Source: Agromyces lapidis
Lineage (GTDB): Bacteria > Actinomycetota > Actinomycetes > Actinomycetales > Microbacteriaceae
Assembly: GCF_009749405.1 (NCBI RefSeq)
Contig: NZ_WBIQ01000002.1
Coordinates: forward strand, 124,001-188,000
Length of the DNA stretch: 64,000 nt
Reading direction: 5' to 3'
The notes below the pieces were generated by a model. It was not told the origin of the DNA and searched no databases. It saw nothing but the letters and a program-made list of their open reading frames with translations. Shown here one piece after another: positions 17,470 through 25,599 of the stretch; the first letter of the stretch is position 1, and each line of letters starts with the position of its first letter. A program made the position numbers and the translations under genes.

Positions 17470-18885
17470 TCAGTTGCGAAGCGCGAGCCGGGCGAACCGC
17501 ATCGCGGCCGCCGGGTCAGGGTCGGGCGTGAGGCCGCCGCAGGTTTCGAGAAAGAGGTGACTGCGTGCAGCCGATTCGTGCTCGACGGCGGTCCAGCTCT
17601 CGCCGGCGACGAACGCGTCGACAGTCTGTCCGGTGGCGATCGCGAAGGCGACGGCGAGTCGCACCGACCGGTCGCTCGCCGTCGACCAGTACGCTTCGGC
17701 GCACGCCCGCACGATGCCCATCGGATCGGCGAGCGCGTCGTCGCCGCGGCGCGCGCGAACGGTGAAACCGCTGCGACGGTAGGCGAGGCGAAGGCGGCGA
17801 AGCAGTGCCTCGTGGCCGGCGTCGATCTCGAGACGCGCCGACGCACCGTCGCCGGTCAACCGCGCGAGATCGCGTGAACTCGGCAGCGCAGTGAGGCCGG
17901 CGCGCAAAGCGGTCGTCAATGCAGCGGCCCACTCAGCGCCCGCCGGATCGGCGAGCTCCGGCCCGGCGATCTCCGCACTGACCGCGATCGCCTGCTGCGC
18001 GGCTGCCAGCTGCTCGTACTTCGGCCACGACGATGATTCGTCGAGTGCCCGACCGATGAGCGCATCATCGTGCCGAAAGCCGTAGCGATTCTCGCTGCGT
18101 CGCCACTCGATCAGCGCGCGGAGCGCAGCCGGATCGAGCGGTCGTTCTGCGCGTGGCCCGAGCGCATCGGACCACCCGGTCGAGGCCGTGCGGGACAGCA
18201 GGTCGGGGCAGCAACCGTACTCGTACTCGTACTCGTACTCGTACTCGTACCCGTCGCCGGCACCCCCATCGTCGTCACCGTCGAAGTCGCGGTCCATCCG
18301 TGGCGGCCAGCCCGCAGCATCCACGAGGTGCGGCAGCAGGGCCTTCGTCCTCACACGCGGAACCGCCGACGGCCTGATTCGCACGACCGCACGTGGCGCG
18401 GGAAGCGGGTCTTCACGACCGCCGTCGTACCTCGACCCCCGCGGCGCTCGATTGCACGTGCGACAGAGCGACGTGCCGTATTCGTAGTACAGCGGTGAGC
18501 CGGCACCGAGCGCATGGTCGATCGCGTCGACCCACGCGCATTCACTGACATGACCCGCGCTCGCCGAACTGGAGCCGTGCGACAGCTCCCAGACGCGATG
18601 ATGAACTGGCGGCCGCCCCCGGTATGTGCCGGCGAAGAAGCCGGTGTCAGCATCGTCGTCATGGTCTTCGTCGTCATCATGGTCATGGTCGTCGGAGACG
18701 AGCTGATCGGTGAAGCGATGCGGGGCGTCGGCGCTCCACCCGAAGGCCTCGGTGATGACACGATGCAGTGCGGTCATACGTGTCGACGGGTCCACCTCGA
18801 CGACACGGCGCACGGCGACGGGGTCATCGACGAGGTCGAGTTGGATCGAGAGGGCAGGCACAGCAGGCGGCATGGATGGCAGCAT
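17470..18885 (-). CDS. pRiA4b ORF-3-like family protein
   Basis: A 471-residue protein. The N-terminal domain (ALSIQLDLVDDPVAVRRVVE, then LHRVITEAFGWSADAPHRF) is the PRiA4_ORF3/IS1096 TnpR-like fold, interrupted by a His/Asp-rich acidic loop. A Cys cluster (SLCRTC) and a run of Glu-Tyr dipeptides followed by a Cys pair come next, then a helical C-terminal domain. The family is widespread in actinobacteria and mobile elements without known activity. The Glu-Tyr run is encoded by a hexanucleotide microsatellite (18216-18250), so its length may vary between strains. Start choice is uncertain: ATG at 18885, ATG at 18873 or GTG at 18900. Confidence 0.8.
   Translation of the reverse strand: MLPSMPPAVPALSIQLDLVDDPVAVRRVVEVDPSTRMTALHRVITEAFGWSADAPHRFTDQLVSDDHDHDDDEDHDDDADTGFFAGTYRGRPPVHHRVWELSHGSSSASAGHVSECAWVDAIDHALGAGSPLYYEYGTSLCRTCNRAPRGSRYDGGREDPLPAPRAVVRIRPSAVPRVRTKALLPHLVDAAGWPPRMDRDFDGDDDGGAGDGYEYEYEYEYEYGCCPDLLSRTASTGWSDALGPRAERPLDPAALRALIEWRRSENRYGFRHDDALIGRALDESSSWPKYEQLAAAQQAIAVSAEIAGPELADPAGAEWAAALTTALRAGLTALPSSRDLARLTGDGASARLEIDAGHEALLRRLRLAYRRSGFTVRARRGDDALADPMGIVRACAEAYWSTASDRSVRLAVAFAIATGQTVDAFVAGESWTAVEHESAARSHLFLETCGGLTPDPDPAAAMRFARLALRN
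18216..18250. repeat. TCGTAC hexanucleotide microsatellite inside a gene
   Basis: CGTAC followed by five perfect TCGTAC units. On the coding (minus) strand it reads as alternating Glu and Tyr codons. Gain or loss of one unit changes the protein by two residues without shifting the frame. Confidence 0.9.
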
Positions 18886-18993
18886 CACGTACCCCGGCAC
18901 GCGACGGCGCAGCGATGGCCGGCAATGAGGATGTCGCGGCGAGTGCTCGACCTGTGAAGGAGAGGTCGAACTCGTCGGCAGTGTCGTCTACAT

Positions 18994-19114
18994 GACCACA
19001 CGACCACACCGTTCGCGACCACACGACCACACGACCACACGCTCTCCAGAGGGAATATCCGGCCCCGTGGGCCGCGGAGCACACGAGAACGCTGACTCCC
19101 GACCTGCCCGCGGG
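18994..19114 (+). repeat. GACCACAC-type dispersed repeat, copy B
   Basis: Octamers GACCACAC at 18994, 19018 and following are joined to the tail CGCTCTCCAGAGGGAATATC and to GAACGCTGACTCCCGACC. It is nearly the same sequence and arrangement as the copy at 15253. It sits between the start of the pRiA4b-type gene and the 3' end of the hydrolase gene. Confidence 0.75.
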
Positions 19115-19149
19115 GCTGACGATCTCAGCGCGTCGCGCTGATCCCCGGT

Positions 19150-19962
19150 CTACCTGTCGCGGTGCGCGATGACGCGTTCGATCCACCCCGACACGATCGC
19201 ATCGTACGCTTTCGCCCCCTCGGTGCGCTCAGCCGTGGGGTCTTCGGGCCAGGCGGCGAGCGGGTGGGCGACGCCGTCGACGAACCGCACCTCGCCGATG
19301 CCGAGACGCTCGAACTCGCGCACCGCGTCGATGAACGCCGGTTCGTCGTCGGCCCCTTCGACGATGAGGAGCGAGCCCCCGGCGCCCGCGAGCTCGCCAG
19401 CTCGTGCGACGAAGTCCATGCGGGCGGCCACCGCATCGGCCGCGGGACTCCATGCGTAGGGCTCGGGCAGGAACTCGGCCATCGCGTCGATCATCGGCCG
19501 CAGCCGCAGCATGGGGTTCAGCAGCACGCACGCGGCGATGCGGTGCGAGGCGGCGTGGGTCGCGAACACCTCGGCAGCCACGGATGCCCCGGCCGAACCG
19601 CCGAGCACGGCGAGCGCCGAGTCATCCGAGGCGCCGAGCGTGCTGCGCAGCTCGGCGAGGGCCGCCGGAAACTCTGCGGGCGCCTGCTCGTGCATCGGGC
19701 CGAAGTACTCGGTCACCATGTCGATGCCGCTCATCAGCAGCGCCTCGAAGTCGGGGTGCGGTGCGCGCTCGCCGCTGAGCGGCAGCCCGAGGTAGATCAC
19801 GTGCGCGTCGAGCCCATCGAGCGGCAGCGCCGCGGCCATGCCGGCGGGCGTCGACGGAGGGTCGAGCAGGTGCCAGCCGACGACGATCGGGGCCTCGGGG
19901 CGGGTCGCGGTGCGAGCCGAGTAGGGCACGCCGGCGGAGGTGGTGCCGTGCATCCAGGTCAT
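19150..19962 (-). CDS. alpha/beta hydrolase
   Basis: A 270-residue alpha/beta hydrolase-like protein. The nucleophile elbow LAVLGGSAGASVAAEVF contains a GGSAG Ser. An acidic residue follows in SLLIVEGADDEPAF, and the likely catalytic His is in VDGVAHPLAAW. No signal peptide is visible, so it is probably a cytoplasmic esterase or peptidase-like enzyme of unknown substrate. The ATG at 19962 lies seven bases after a -10-like TAACCT (read on the minus strand), fitting a leaderless message. Confidence 0.8.
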   Translation of the reverse strand: MTWMHGTTSAGVPYSARTATRPEAPIVVGWHLLDPPSTPAGMAAALPLDGLDAHVIYLGLPLSGERAPHPDFEALLMSGIDMVTEYFGPMHEQAPAEFPAALAELRSTLGASDDSALAVLGGSAGASVAAEVFATHAASHRIAACVLLNPMLRLRPMIDAMAEFLPEPYAWSPAADAVAARMDFVARAGELAGAGGSLLIVEGADDEPAFIDAVREFERLGIGEVRFVDGVAHPLAAWPEDPTAERTEGAKAYDAIVSGWIERVIAHRDR

Positions 19963-20082
19963 GGGCGCGAGGTTAGCGCGTGCGGGGGAGCGCGGCCAGT
20001 GCCTGCTGCCGAGGGCAGCAGCGACCGACCTGCACGGCCGACGCCTGCTGGTGGCACCACGGGCGAGGGCCAGGCGAAGCCG

Positions 20083-20352
20083 TCAGCGATGCACGTGCGA
20101 CGGCTGCCCGGTGATGCCCGAGATGTCCTTCTCGGTCGTGTGCCGCAGCCGCTCCGAGAGGTCGTGCAGCGCGCGGGCGACCGCGAGCTCGTCGCCGATG
20201 GCGGGCACGTTCGGATCGAGTGGGTTGCGGTCCGCCTTGCCGATGCCGGTCACCTCCCGACCCGCGGGTGTGCGCACTGTGGCCTCGGCCATCGTCGTGT
20301 TCTCTTCTTCGTCGATATCGACGGTGACGCTCCACTGCTTCGTCGCATCCAT
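20083..20352 (-). CDS. DUF1876 family protein
   Basis: An 89-residue protein of the actinobacterial DUF1876 family: QWSVTVDIDEEENTTMAEAT, then GIGKADRNPLDPNVPAIGDE and ALHDLSERL. Its fold is related to small alpha-beta domains and its function is unknown. The ATG at 20352 is chosen because a strong AAGGTGGTGAG ribosome site stands in front of it; an in-frame start ten codons earlier lacks one. Confidence 0.85.
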   Translation of the reverse strand: MDATKQWSVTVDIDEEENTTMAEATVRTPAGREVTGIGKADRNPLDPNVPAIGDELAVARALHDLSERLRHTTEKDISGITGQPSHVHR

Positions 20353-20476
20353 GGAACTCACCACCTTCCGGTCTGGTTCCACCTTTCAGGGTACCGACCC
20401 GCCGCCTGCGCGGCGAGGGGATGTCGCGCTTCCGACACGCGGCCGTGCTCGGCGAGATCGGCGACCGTGCACACCA

Positions 20477-20492
20477 TCTGAGGTACCTCAGA
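20477..20492. promoter_or_regulatory. 16-bp perfect palindrome upstream of a tiny Arg-rich gene
   Basis: TCTGAGGTACCTCAGA is a perfect 16-base palindrome about 130 bases before the 20620 gene. Its half, TCTGAGGTAC, recurs as a 22-bp-spaced array upstream of the paralogous gene at 31640. It is a strong operator candidate. Confidence 0.6.
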
Positions 20493-20619
20493 CGCGATGG
20501 CTTCGCCGTGCCCCGCGAAGATAGGGCACCCGCCCGATACAGTCGCGCCACCTCAGCGACGAATCTGATCTCAGGCGGCCGGAGACTCGGCCGCGAAGCA
20601 TCCGAAAGGGATCGGAACC

Positions 20620-20805
20620 ATGGACCTCGCAGCCGGCTTCATCGCCACCACCCTCAACCGCAACGACGCCGAGTTCGCCTCGGGCGCGAATGAGCGCCGC
20701 CGCACCACGGGCGAGCGCCGCACTGTCGAGCGCGCCGACCGAGCGGCGCGCGCCGGCCGTCTGCACCGCCTCGCCGACCGCCTGCACCTGCACGCGGCGC
20801 ACTGA
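20620..20805 (+). CDS. tiny Arg-rich protein (paralogue of 31640 gene)
   Basis: A 61-residue protein beginning MDLAAGFIATTLNRNDAEF, then a very Arg-rich helix (SGANERRRTTGERRTVERAD) and a C-terminal His-rich end. Its first ~30 residues align with the 73-residue product at 31640 (MNLAVGYIAQTL, NERRRRAHERR). Both genes also share about 100 bases of upstream sequence, so this is a real paralogous pair. A ribosome site AAAGGGAT precedes the ATG. The function is unknown; a short amphipathic helix plus basic tail could bind membrane or nucleic acid. A GGATGCC-containing hairpin follows the stop codon. Confidence 0.7.
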   Translation: MDLAAGFIATTLNRNDAEFASGANERRRTTGERRTVERADRAARAGRLHRLADRLHLHAAH

Positions 20806-20844
20806 CCGAGGCATCCGGTTCACCGTTCGAGCCGGATGCCTCGG
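20806..20844 (+). terminator. hairpin built from two inverted GGATGCCTCG words
   Basis: CCGAGGCATCCGG (20806-20818) and CCGGATGCCTCGG (20832-20844) are perfectly complementary 13-base arms around a 13-base loop, starting directly after the stop codon of the tiny gene. Confidence 0.65.
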
Positions 20845-20955
20845 CCCACCGGGTCACGATGGGCGAGTTGGCGCAGCAGGGAGCGTGGCGGCCGCCGGAT
20901 CGGCACTACGATCGATCCTCAGCGCGTCGACGCGCACCCACCCGACGGAGACCCT

Positions 20956-21729
20956 GTGACCCTCGACCCGAACCATGCTCCGCAGCCTGCCCTGCAGCCG
21001 CCGGTGCCACCGGCGCCCGCCCCGGAGCATCCTGCTCGCCCGAAGGGGCTCGCGGCGGCGCTCACCGCGGCGATCCTCGTCTCGGCGCTGCCGCTGCTCG
21101 GGATGCCGGTGTTCTTCGTCTGGATCTTCGCGGTGGCGTTCGACCAGGTGGCGGCGTACTCCTCCGAGGCGGAGGCGGCCGAGCACTCGACGAGCACGCT
21201 CGCCGCCGACATCCCGATCGACCTGCCGTGGGACGTGCGACTCGGCGGTGACGCGTACACCTGGTGGCTCGACTCGTTGCCGTACGACGATGCCTGGGTG
21301 CCGGGGGACGGGGCGGGCGAGCGCGACGGCAACTTCACGAACGCCACGTACGAGAACGTCGAGAGCGGATGCACCGTCTGGTTCTCGAATGCGCCGTTGG
21401 AGTCGATCGACGGCGTCACCGACGGCGACCGGGCCGCGAGCATCGCCTTCCTCGAGTTCACGCTGGGCGTCGCGACCGACGACGACGACGTGATCGACGC
21501 CGCAATCTCGACGGTCGATGCCGAGGAGGGAACCGAATGGGGCCTGACCGACGCGGTCGCGGTCGACGTCAGCGACGACGTGCGCCAGCGGATCGCCGTC
21601 GCTCGAGCCTTCCCGAGCATCGGCGAGGGCGTCATCTACACGGTCGACTGCGCTGACCGAGCGAGCCTCGAATCCTCGCTCGAGAACGTCGAGTTGCTGC
21701 TCACCCTCGCACTCACCTCCGCGCAATGA
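20956..21729 (+). CDS. hypothetical membrane-anchored extracytoplasmic protein
   Basis: A 257-residue protein with a Pro/Ala-rich cytoplasmic N-terminus, one hydrophobic helix at about residues 35-62 (LTAAILVSALPLLGMPVFFV) and an acidic outer domain of about 190 residues containing WDVRLGGDAYTWWLDSLPYD and two Cys (SGCTVWF, TVDCAD) that may pair. I do not recognise the domain. The frame is open upstream, but the GTG at 20956 follows CGGAG and removes an implausible tail. Its stop codon overlaps the start of the DUF5684 gene (ATGA), so the two are co-translated. Confidence 0.7.
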   Translation: MTLDPNHAPQPALQPPVPPAPAPEHPARPKGLAAALTAAILVSALPLLGMPVFFVWIFAVAFDQVAAYSSEAEAAEHSTSTLAADIPIDLPWDVRLGGDAYTWWLDSLPYDDAWVPGDGAGERDGNFTNATYENVESGCTVWFSNAPLESIDGVTDGDRAASIAFLEFTLGVATDDDDVIDAAISTVDAEEGTEWGLTDAVAVDVSDDVRQRIAVARAFPSIGEGVIYTVDCADRASLESSLENVELLLTLALTSAQ

Positions 21730-22250
21730 CGAACGGACTGATCGACATGCTCCTCCTCGAGGCTCAAATACCGGAGTTCGACTTCGCCGCGTTGCTGCTG
21801 CCGTACCTCGCGTTGTGGGGCTTCCTGATGCTCTGCAGCCTGCTCGTCTACGTGCTCAACGGCATCTTCGTCTCGAAGATCTTCGTGAAGACCGGCGCCG
21901 AGGGGTGGCCGGCGTGGTTGCCGATCTACAACTCGTGGCGCCTGCTCGAGATCGGCGGCCAAGCGGGCTGGCTCGCGCTGCTCGCGCTGGTGCCGGGCGG
22001 CAGCATCGTCACGGTCGTGTTCCTCATCATCGCCGTCAACAACATCAACCGGGGCTTCGGCAAGACCACCGGGTGGACGGTGCTGTACTTCTTCCTGCCG
22101 CTGGTCTGGGGTGCGTACCTGGCCTACGGCCGTACCGAGCCGTGGCGCGCACCTGCGCCGGCCGGCAGCTGGGCGCCGCCCCCGCCGGCGCAACCGCCGG
22201 CGCAGCAGTGGCCGGCACCGTACCCGCCGCAGCCGACGCAGTCGATCTGA
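21726..22250 (+). CDS. DUF5684 family membrane protein
   Basis: A 174-residue membrane protein with three or four helices and the family core GWPAWLPIYNSWRLLEIGGQ, followed by FLIIAVNNINRGFGKTTGW. The C-terminal 35 residues are a Pro/Ala/Gln-rich tail. DUF5684 proteins are widespread in actinobacteria and related to signal-peptidase-associated membrane segments; no activity is known. The four-base overlap with the preceding gene suggests that the two proteins work together at the membrane. Confidence 0.8.
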   Translation: MTNGLIDMLLLEAQIPEFDFAALLLPYLALWGFLMLCSLLVYVLNGIFVSKIFVKTGAEGWPAWLPIYNSWRLLEIGGQAGWLALLALVPGGSIVTVVFLIIAVNNINRGFGKTTGWTVLYFFLPLVWGAYLAYGRTEPWRAPAPAGSWAPPPPAQPPAQQWPAPYPPQPTQSI

Positions 22251-22271
22251 GCGGTAGGCGCCGGCGGTCGG

Positions 22272-22694
22272 TCAGGATGCCTCGCCCTCCGGGCGGACTT
22301 GCGGCGCCTCCCGCAGCAACCGGAACTCCTGCCGCCGCAGCAGCGTCAGCACCCACGAGGCCGGCGGTCCGAAGGCGCGCAGACCCGCCTTCGTCTCGAT
22401 CTCCTCGATCCCGTCGACGTCGAACTCGCGCCCCTGCCAGATGACGGTCGCCCGGTTCGCCGCGACGACGTTGCGGTACCAGTTCACCTCGGGCCCGTAG
22501 GTGAGCTCGGCGACGAACCCCTCGGGCACGCGCGCGAGGATGAGCGGCGTCTCGAAGGTGCGGCCGCTCTTGCGCCCCGAGTGACGGATCAGCGCGAACG
22601 GGCCGAGGCCGCGCCGGGCCATCCCGAGCGTGAACGGGTTGAGCGTGTACTTGATCAGCGTCAGCCAACCGCGCTTGAACCACCCCATCGCCAT
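22272..22694 (-). CDS. deazaflavin (F420)-dependent nitroreductase family protein
   Basis: A 140-residue protein of the Ddn/DUF385 family: LIRHSGRKSGRTFETPLIL, then VAELTYGPEVNWYRNVVAAN. The family uses reduced coenzyme F420 or binds fatty acids and quinones, with Mycobacterium Ddn as the known nitroreductase. The ATG at 22694 stands six bases from GAGAAT (minus strand), like other leaderless starts here; a second ATG two codons later has a better-spaced GGAG. It is convergent with the DUF5684 gene. Confidence 0.85.
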   Translation of the reverse strand: MAMGWFKRGWLTLIKYTLNPFTLGMARRGLGPFALIRHSGRKSGRTFETPLILARVPEGFVAELTYGPEVNWYRNVVAANRATVIWQGREFDVDGIEEIETKAGLRAFGPPASWVLTLLRRQEFRLLREAPQVRPEGEAS

Positions 22695-22821
22695 GCTCCG
22701 ATTCTCGCGAGATCGCGAGGTCGTGTGAAGCCCGGGCCGACGTCGTCGATGACCGGATGTCGGTGGGCCGGTCTAGCGTCGTGATCTTCGGCTCAGTCCG
22801 GAGTCACTTCAGGAGACGACC

Positions 22822-23241
22822 ATGGGGTTCGACTCTTCGCGCACGGTGCCGACGGCGCCGCCCGCCCACGTGCCCTCAACTGCGACCGCAGCCGCGCTCG
22901 AGCTCGCCGTCACCTCGGCGCGGCTCACGGTGGCGGCACGCGACCGCCTCGAACGAACTCGGTTCTTGTCCGATGTCAAGGAGCTCGAACTGCGACTCGC
23001 GATCTTCGACGATCGCTTCGAGCGGCTCGCCGCCCGGCCCGACGAGCCCTACCAGGCCTGGCGCCGCGACCTCGTCGGACGCATCCGCTCGCTCGCCCAG
23101 AAAGCCGCCGATCTCGAGGCCGCCGCCCTGCTCGAGCCGCACCACCGCGACCGGGTCGCGGCGCTGCTCCTCACCCTGCGCCACCGTCTCGAGGCGCTCG
23201 ACGCCCGTCACGCGGCGCTGTTCGAGCGCCGCCGGCGCTGA
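22822..23241 (+). CDS. hypothetical helical protein
   Basis: A 139-residue, almost entirely alpha-helical protein rich in Ala, Leu, Arg and Glu. After a short Pro/Thr-rich start it has long amphipathic helices (for example SDVKELELRLAIFDDRFERL and RVAALLLTLRHRLEALDAR), suggesting a coiled-coil or helical bundle. A strong AGGAGACGACC ribosome site precedes the ATG. No family is recognised. Confidence 0.65.
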   Translation: MGFDSSRTVPTAPPAHVPSTATAAALELAVTSARLTVAARDRLERTRFLSDVKELELRLAIFDDRFERLAARPDEPYQAWRRDLVGRIRSLAQKAADLEAAALLEPHHRDRVAALLLTLRHRLEALDARHAALFERRRR

Positions 23242-23290
23242 GCGTGAAGTCTCGGGCGATCAGCGCGGGAGGTGCGCCTTCGGAAGAGGC

Positions 23291-23341
23291 GACCACATGA
23301 CCACATGACCACACGTCCCGCCAAGGGGAACTCCCGCCGGG
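23291..23341 (+). repeat. GACCACAC-type dispersed repeat, copy C
   Basis: Three consecutive octamers GACCACAT, GACCACAT and GACCACAC lead into a GTCCCGCCAAGGGGAACTCC tail with the same stem arrangement as the other copies. Confidence 0.65.
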
Positions 23342-23384
23342 ACGGGGCAGTCGGCGGCGGCCGGTTCGCACGAGCGGGTCGCCG

Positions 23385-23476
23385 GGTTTCGATACGCGTC
23401 CGGCTTCGTCGGGCGCTCCTCAACCAACGGGGTGGTTTCGATACGCGTCCGACTTCGTCGGGCGCCCCTCAACCAG
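23385..23476 (+). repeat. two tandem copies of the TTTCGATACGC repeat
   Basis: TTTCGATACGCGTC starts at 23387 and again at 23436, a 49-base period. Each copy continues CTTCGTCGGGCGC..CTCAACCA. The second copy runs into the 3' end of the glutaminase gene, whose minus-strand stop codon TGA (23469-23471) lies in the CTCAACCA part of the repeat. Confidence 0.85.
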
Positions 23477-24710
23477 CAGACGGGCCGGCCAGAACTCCGT
23501 CGGGGTCGCGCACCTCGACCCGAGCCCGCCCGTCGTCGAGTCGCCCCACCGTCTCGGGCAGCGCGCTGAAGATCTTGCGCGACCCCGCCGCCACCCGTGT
23601 CACCGCGGTGAAGTCGAGCACGAGGCATCCGTGATCGCCCACCAACGGGCCGAGGCGGGTCATGATCTCCTCGGCCTCCGCGAACAGGATCTCGCCGCGC
23701 AGCACGGCCACCGTGTCACCACCACCGTCGGCGCCCTCGCGCGAGAGCGACGCGATCGGCGAGAGCGAAGCCCCGTGGTGCTGCAGCATGTGCAGGCCGT
23801 GCCGCTGCGACAGCAGCTCGAGCGTCGCGACGCCCCGCACGCTGTTGCCGCGTGCGTCGAGGCGCGGACTGAACGTTCCGATGCCGAACTGGCCGGGCTG
23901 CACCGCGGCGATGCCGCCGCCGACGCCGCTCTTCGCGGGCAGGCCGACCCGCACCATCCAGTCGCCCGACTCGTCGTACATGCCGCAACTCGTCATGACG
24001 GCGGTGGTCCAGCGCGCGGCATCCTCGCTGATGACGCGCTCGTCGGTCACGGGGTTCACGCCGCCGGTCGCGAGCGTGGCGGCCATGATCGCGAGGTCGC
24101 GCGCGTTCACGGTGAGCGAGCACTGCCGGAAGTACGCCGTCGTCGCGACCTCGGCGCTCGACCCGAGGGTGCCGGCCGACCGGGTCAGGTAGGCAAGCGC
24201 GCGGTTGCGATCCCCGGTGGATGCCTCGGAGGAGAACACCTCCTCGTCGACGAGCAGGTCGTGACCGGCGAACCGCTCGAGGCCCGCGCGCACGACGGCG
24301 AACTTCTCGTCGGCGCTGTCGCCCCGCATGAGCGAGGTCATCACGATGGCGCCCGCGTTGATCATGGGGTTGCGAGGGCGACCGGATGCCTCGTCGAGGC
24401 TGATGGCGTTGAACGGTTCGCCGCTCGGCTCGAGATCGACGTGCCGGCGCACCTCGTCGAGCCCGAGAGCGTCGACCGCGAGCGCGAACACGAACGGCTT
24501 CGACACCGACTGGATCGTGAACTCCGACTCGACGTCGCCCGCCTCATGCACCACGCCGTGGGTGCTCGCGAGCGCGGCACCGAGCTGCTCGGGCTCGACC
24601 GTCGCGAGCTCGGGAATGTACGACGCCACGTCGCCGTCGGTGCGATCTCGAACGGCATCGAGCACCGACTCGAGCGCGTGACGAACCGGATCCCCCAGAG
24701 CGGCAGCCAT
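23469..24710 (-). CDS. glsA: glutaminase with C-terminal STAS domain
   Basis: A 413-residue glutaminase that hydrolyses glutamine to glutamate and ammonia. The serine-hydrolase pair is in FTIQSVSKPF (Ser68, Lys71), followed by RPRNPMINAGAIVMTSL, the Tyr-containing ALAYLTRSAGTLG segment and VGLPAKSGVGGGI. Residues about 320-405 form a STAS-like domain (DTVAVLRGEILFAEAEEIM, CLVLDFTAVTRVAAGSRK), seen in some actinobacterial glutaminases and absent from the shorter E. coli enzymes. The ATG at 24710 is six bases after TAGGCT (minus strand). The last residues and the stop codon fall in a dispersed repeat, so the C-terminus may have been changed by its insertion. Confidence 0.93.
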   Translation of the reverse strand: MAAALGDPVRHALESVLDAVRDRTDGDVASYIPELATVEPEQLGAALASTHGVVHEAGDVESEFTIQSVSKPFVFALAVDALGLDEVRRHVDLEPSGEPFNAISLDEASGRPRNPMINAGAIVMTSLMRGDSADEKFAVVRAGLERFAGHDLLVDEEVFSSEASTGDRNRALAYLTRSAGTLGSSAEVATTAYFRQCSLTVNARDLAIMAATLATGGVNPVTDERVISEDAARWTTAVMTSCGMYDESGDWMVRVGLPAKSGVGGGIAAVQPGQFGIGTFSPRLDARGNSVRGVATLELLSQRHGLHMLQHHGASLSPIASLSREGADGGGDTVAVLRGEILFAEAEEIMTRLGPLVGDHGCLVLDFTAVTRVAAGSRKIFSALPETVGRLDDGRARVEVRDPDGVLAGPSAG

Positions 24711-24774
24711 GCGGTCAGCCTACGGCCGCACCGGCGGTTTGAGTAGGGCCCACGGGGAGCTCCGACGCGTACCG

Positions 24775-25275
24775 TCAGAGCGGAGTCGAGTCGGCCCGCG
24801 CTCGTTCGAGCGCCGGCTTGTCGAACAGCTCGAGGCGCGTCGCCGATTCGACGCGCACGCGCGTGCGCAGCAGCTTCGAGGCGATCGTCTCGAGTTGGTA
24901 GGCCTCCCCGCTGCCGCGGTGCAGCGCGGTCGTGACGAGCAGCTCGAGCGGGCGCGGGGGAGTCCAGGGAGCATCGTCGTCAGGATCGTTCTCGCCGTCG
25001 CCGAACTCGTCGCCCAGGTGGAGCACGCGGATGTCGGTCGCCTCGCGCCTCGCGAACACGCGGATGAGTTCGTCACGTCGGAGTGCGAGCCGATCGGCGA
25101 CCGGAAGCTCGTCGAACGTCACCTTTCCTTCGATGCGGACGATCGACCCGCGACGCTCGGCGTACTCAGCGATCGCGTCGGCGACGACGTACGTCTTCGT
25201 GGCGTCGAGGAGGTACGCGAGCTCGGTGATCGCACGGTGGGTCTCGTCATCGACCCGGATCGATCGTGTCGGCAT
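24775..25275 (-). CDS. ribbon-helix-helix protein with C-terminal extension
   Basis: A 166-residue protein. The first ~50 residues are a ribbon-helix-helix DNA-binding domain (TRSIRVDDETHRAITELAYL, then DATKTYVVADAIAEYAERR). The rest starts LRRDELIRVFARREATDIRV and contains LELLVTTALHRG and RTRVRVESATRLELF. Its order of strands resembles a MNT-type nucleotidyltransferase whose GS and Asp-Asp motifs are lost; this is inference. It may be a stand-alone antitoxin-type regulator. The ATG at 25275 has AGAGGAGCACC before it. No toxin gene adjoins. Confidence 0.65.
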   Translation of the reverse strand: MPTRSIRVDDETHRAITELAYLLDATKTYVVADAIAEYAERRGSIVRIEGKVTFDELPVADRLALRRDELIRVFARREATDIRVLHLGDEFGDGENDPDDDAPWTPPRPLELLVTTALHRGSGEAYQLETIASKLLRTRVRVESATRLELFDKPALERARADSTPL

Positions 25276-25599
25276 GGTGCTCCTCTGCGCTCTCCGTCTC
25301 GACGGCTCGTGGTGGTGGTCTGCACGGGTCGAGGTGTCTCTCAGCGGACCGTGTGGAGAAGTGGAATTGTGGTCGGCCCGGGTGTGGTCATGTGGAATTG
25401 TGGTCGGCCCCCGCGAATGGATGCTCCCACTCCGGCCACGCGCGGAAATGAGACGGCGCGTCGACCGGGCCACATCTCGTGAAGCGTTCGCTGGGGAGGA
25501 CGAGTCGACGACGGTCGGGGTCGGCCGGCGGGATGCGTCGAGCGGTGCGCACCCCCACGCAGCCGGGAACATCGACGCGCAGGCCGCGTTGCACTCACC
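25276..25599. other. intergenic stretch with a 19-bp direct repeat
   Basis: The region between the divergent ribbon-helix-helix gene and the reductase gene holds two exact copies of GTGGAATTGTGGTCGGCCC (25361-25379 and 25392-25410), 31 bases apart, with GTGTGGTCAT between them. Read on the minus strand they contain GACCACA units and seem related to the GACCACAC repeat family. No gene is seen. Confidence 0.7.
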
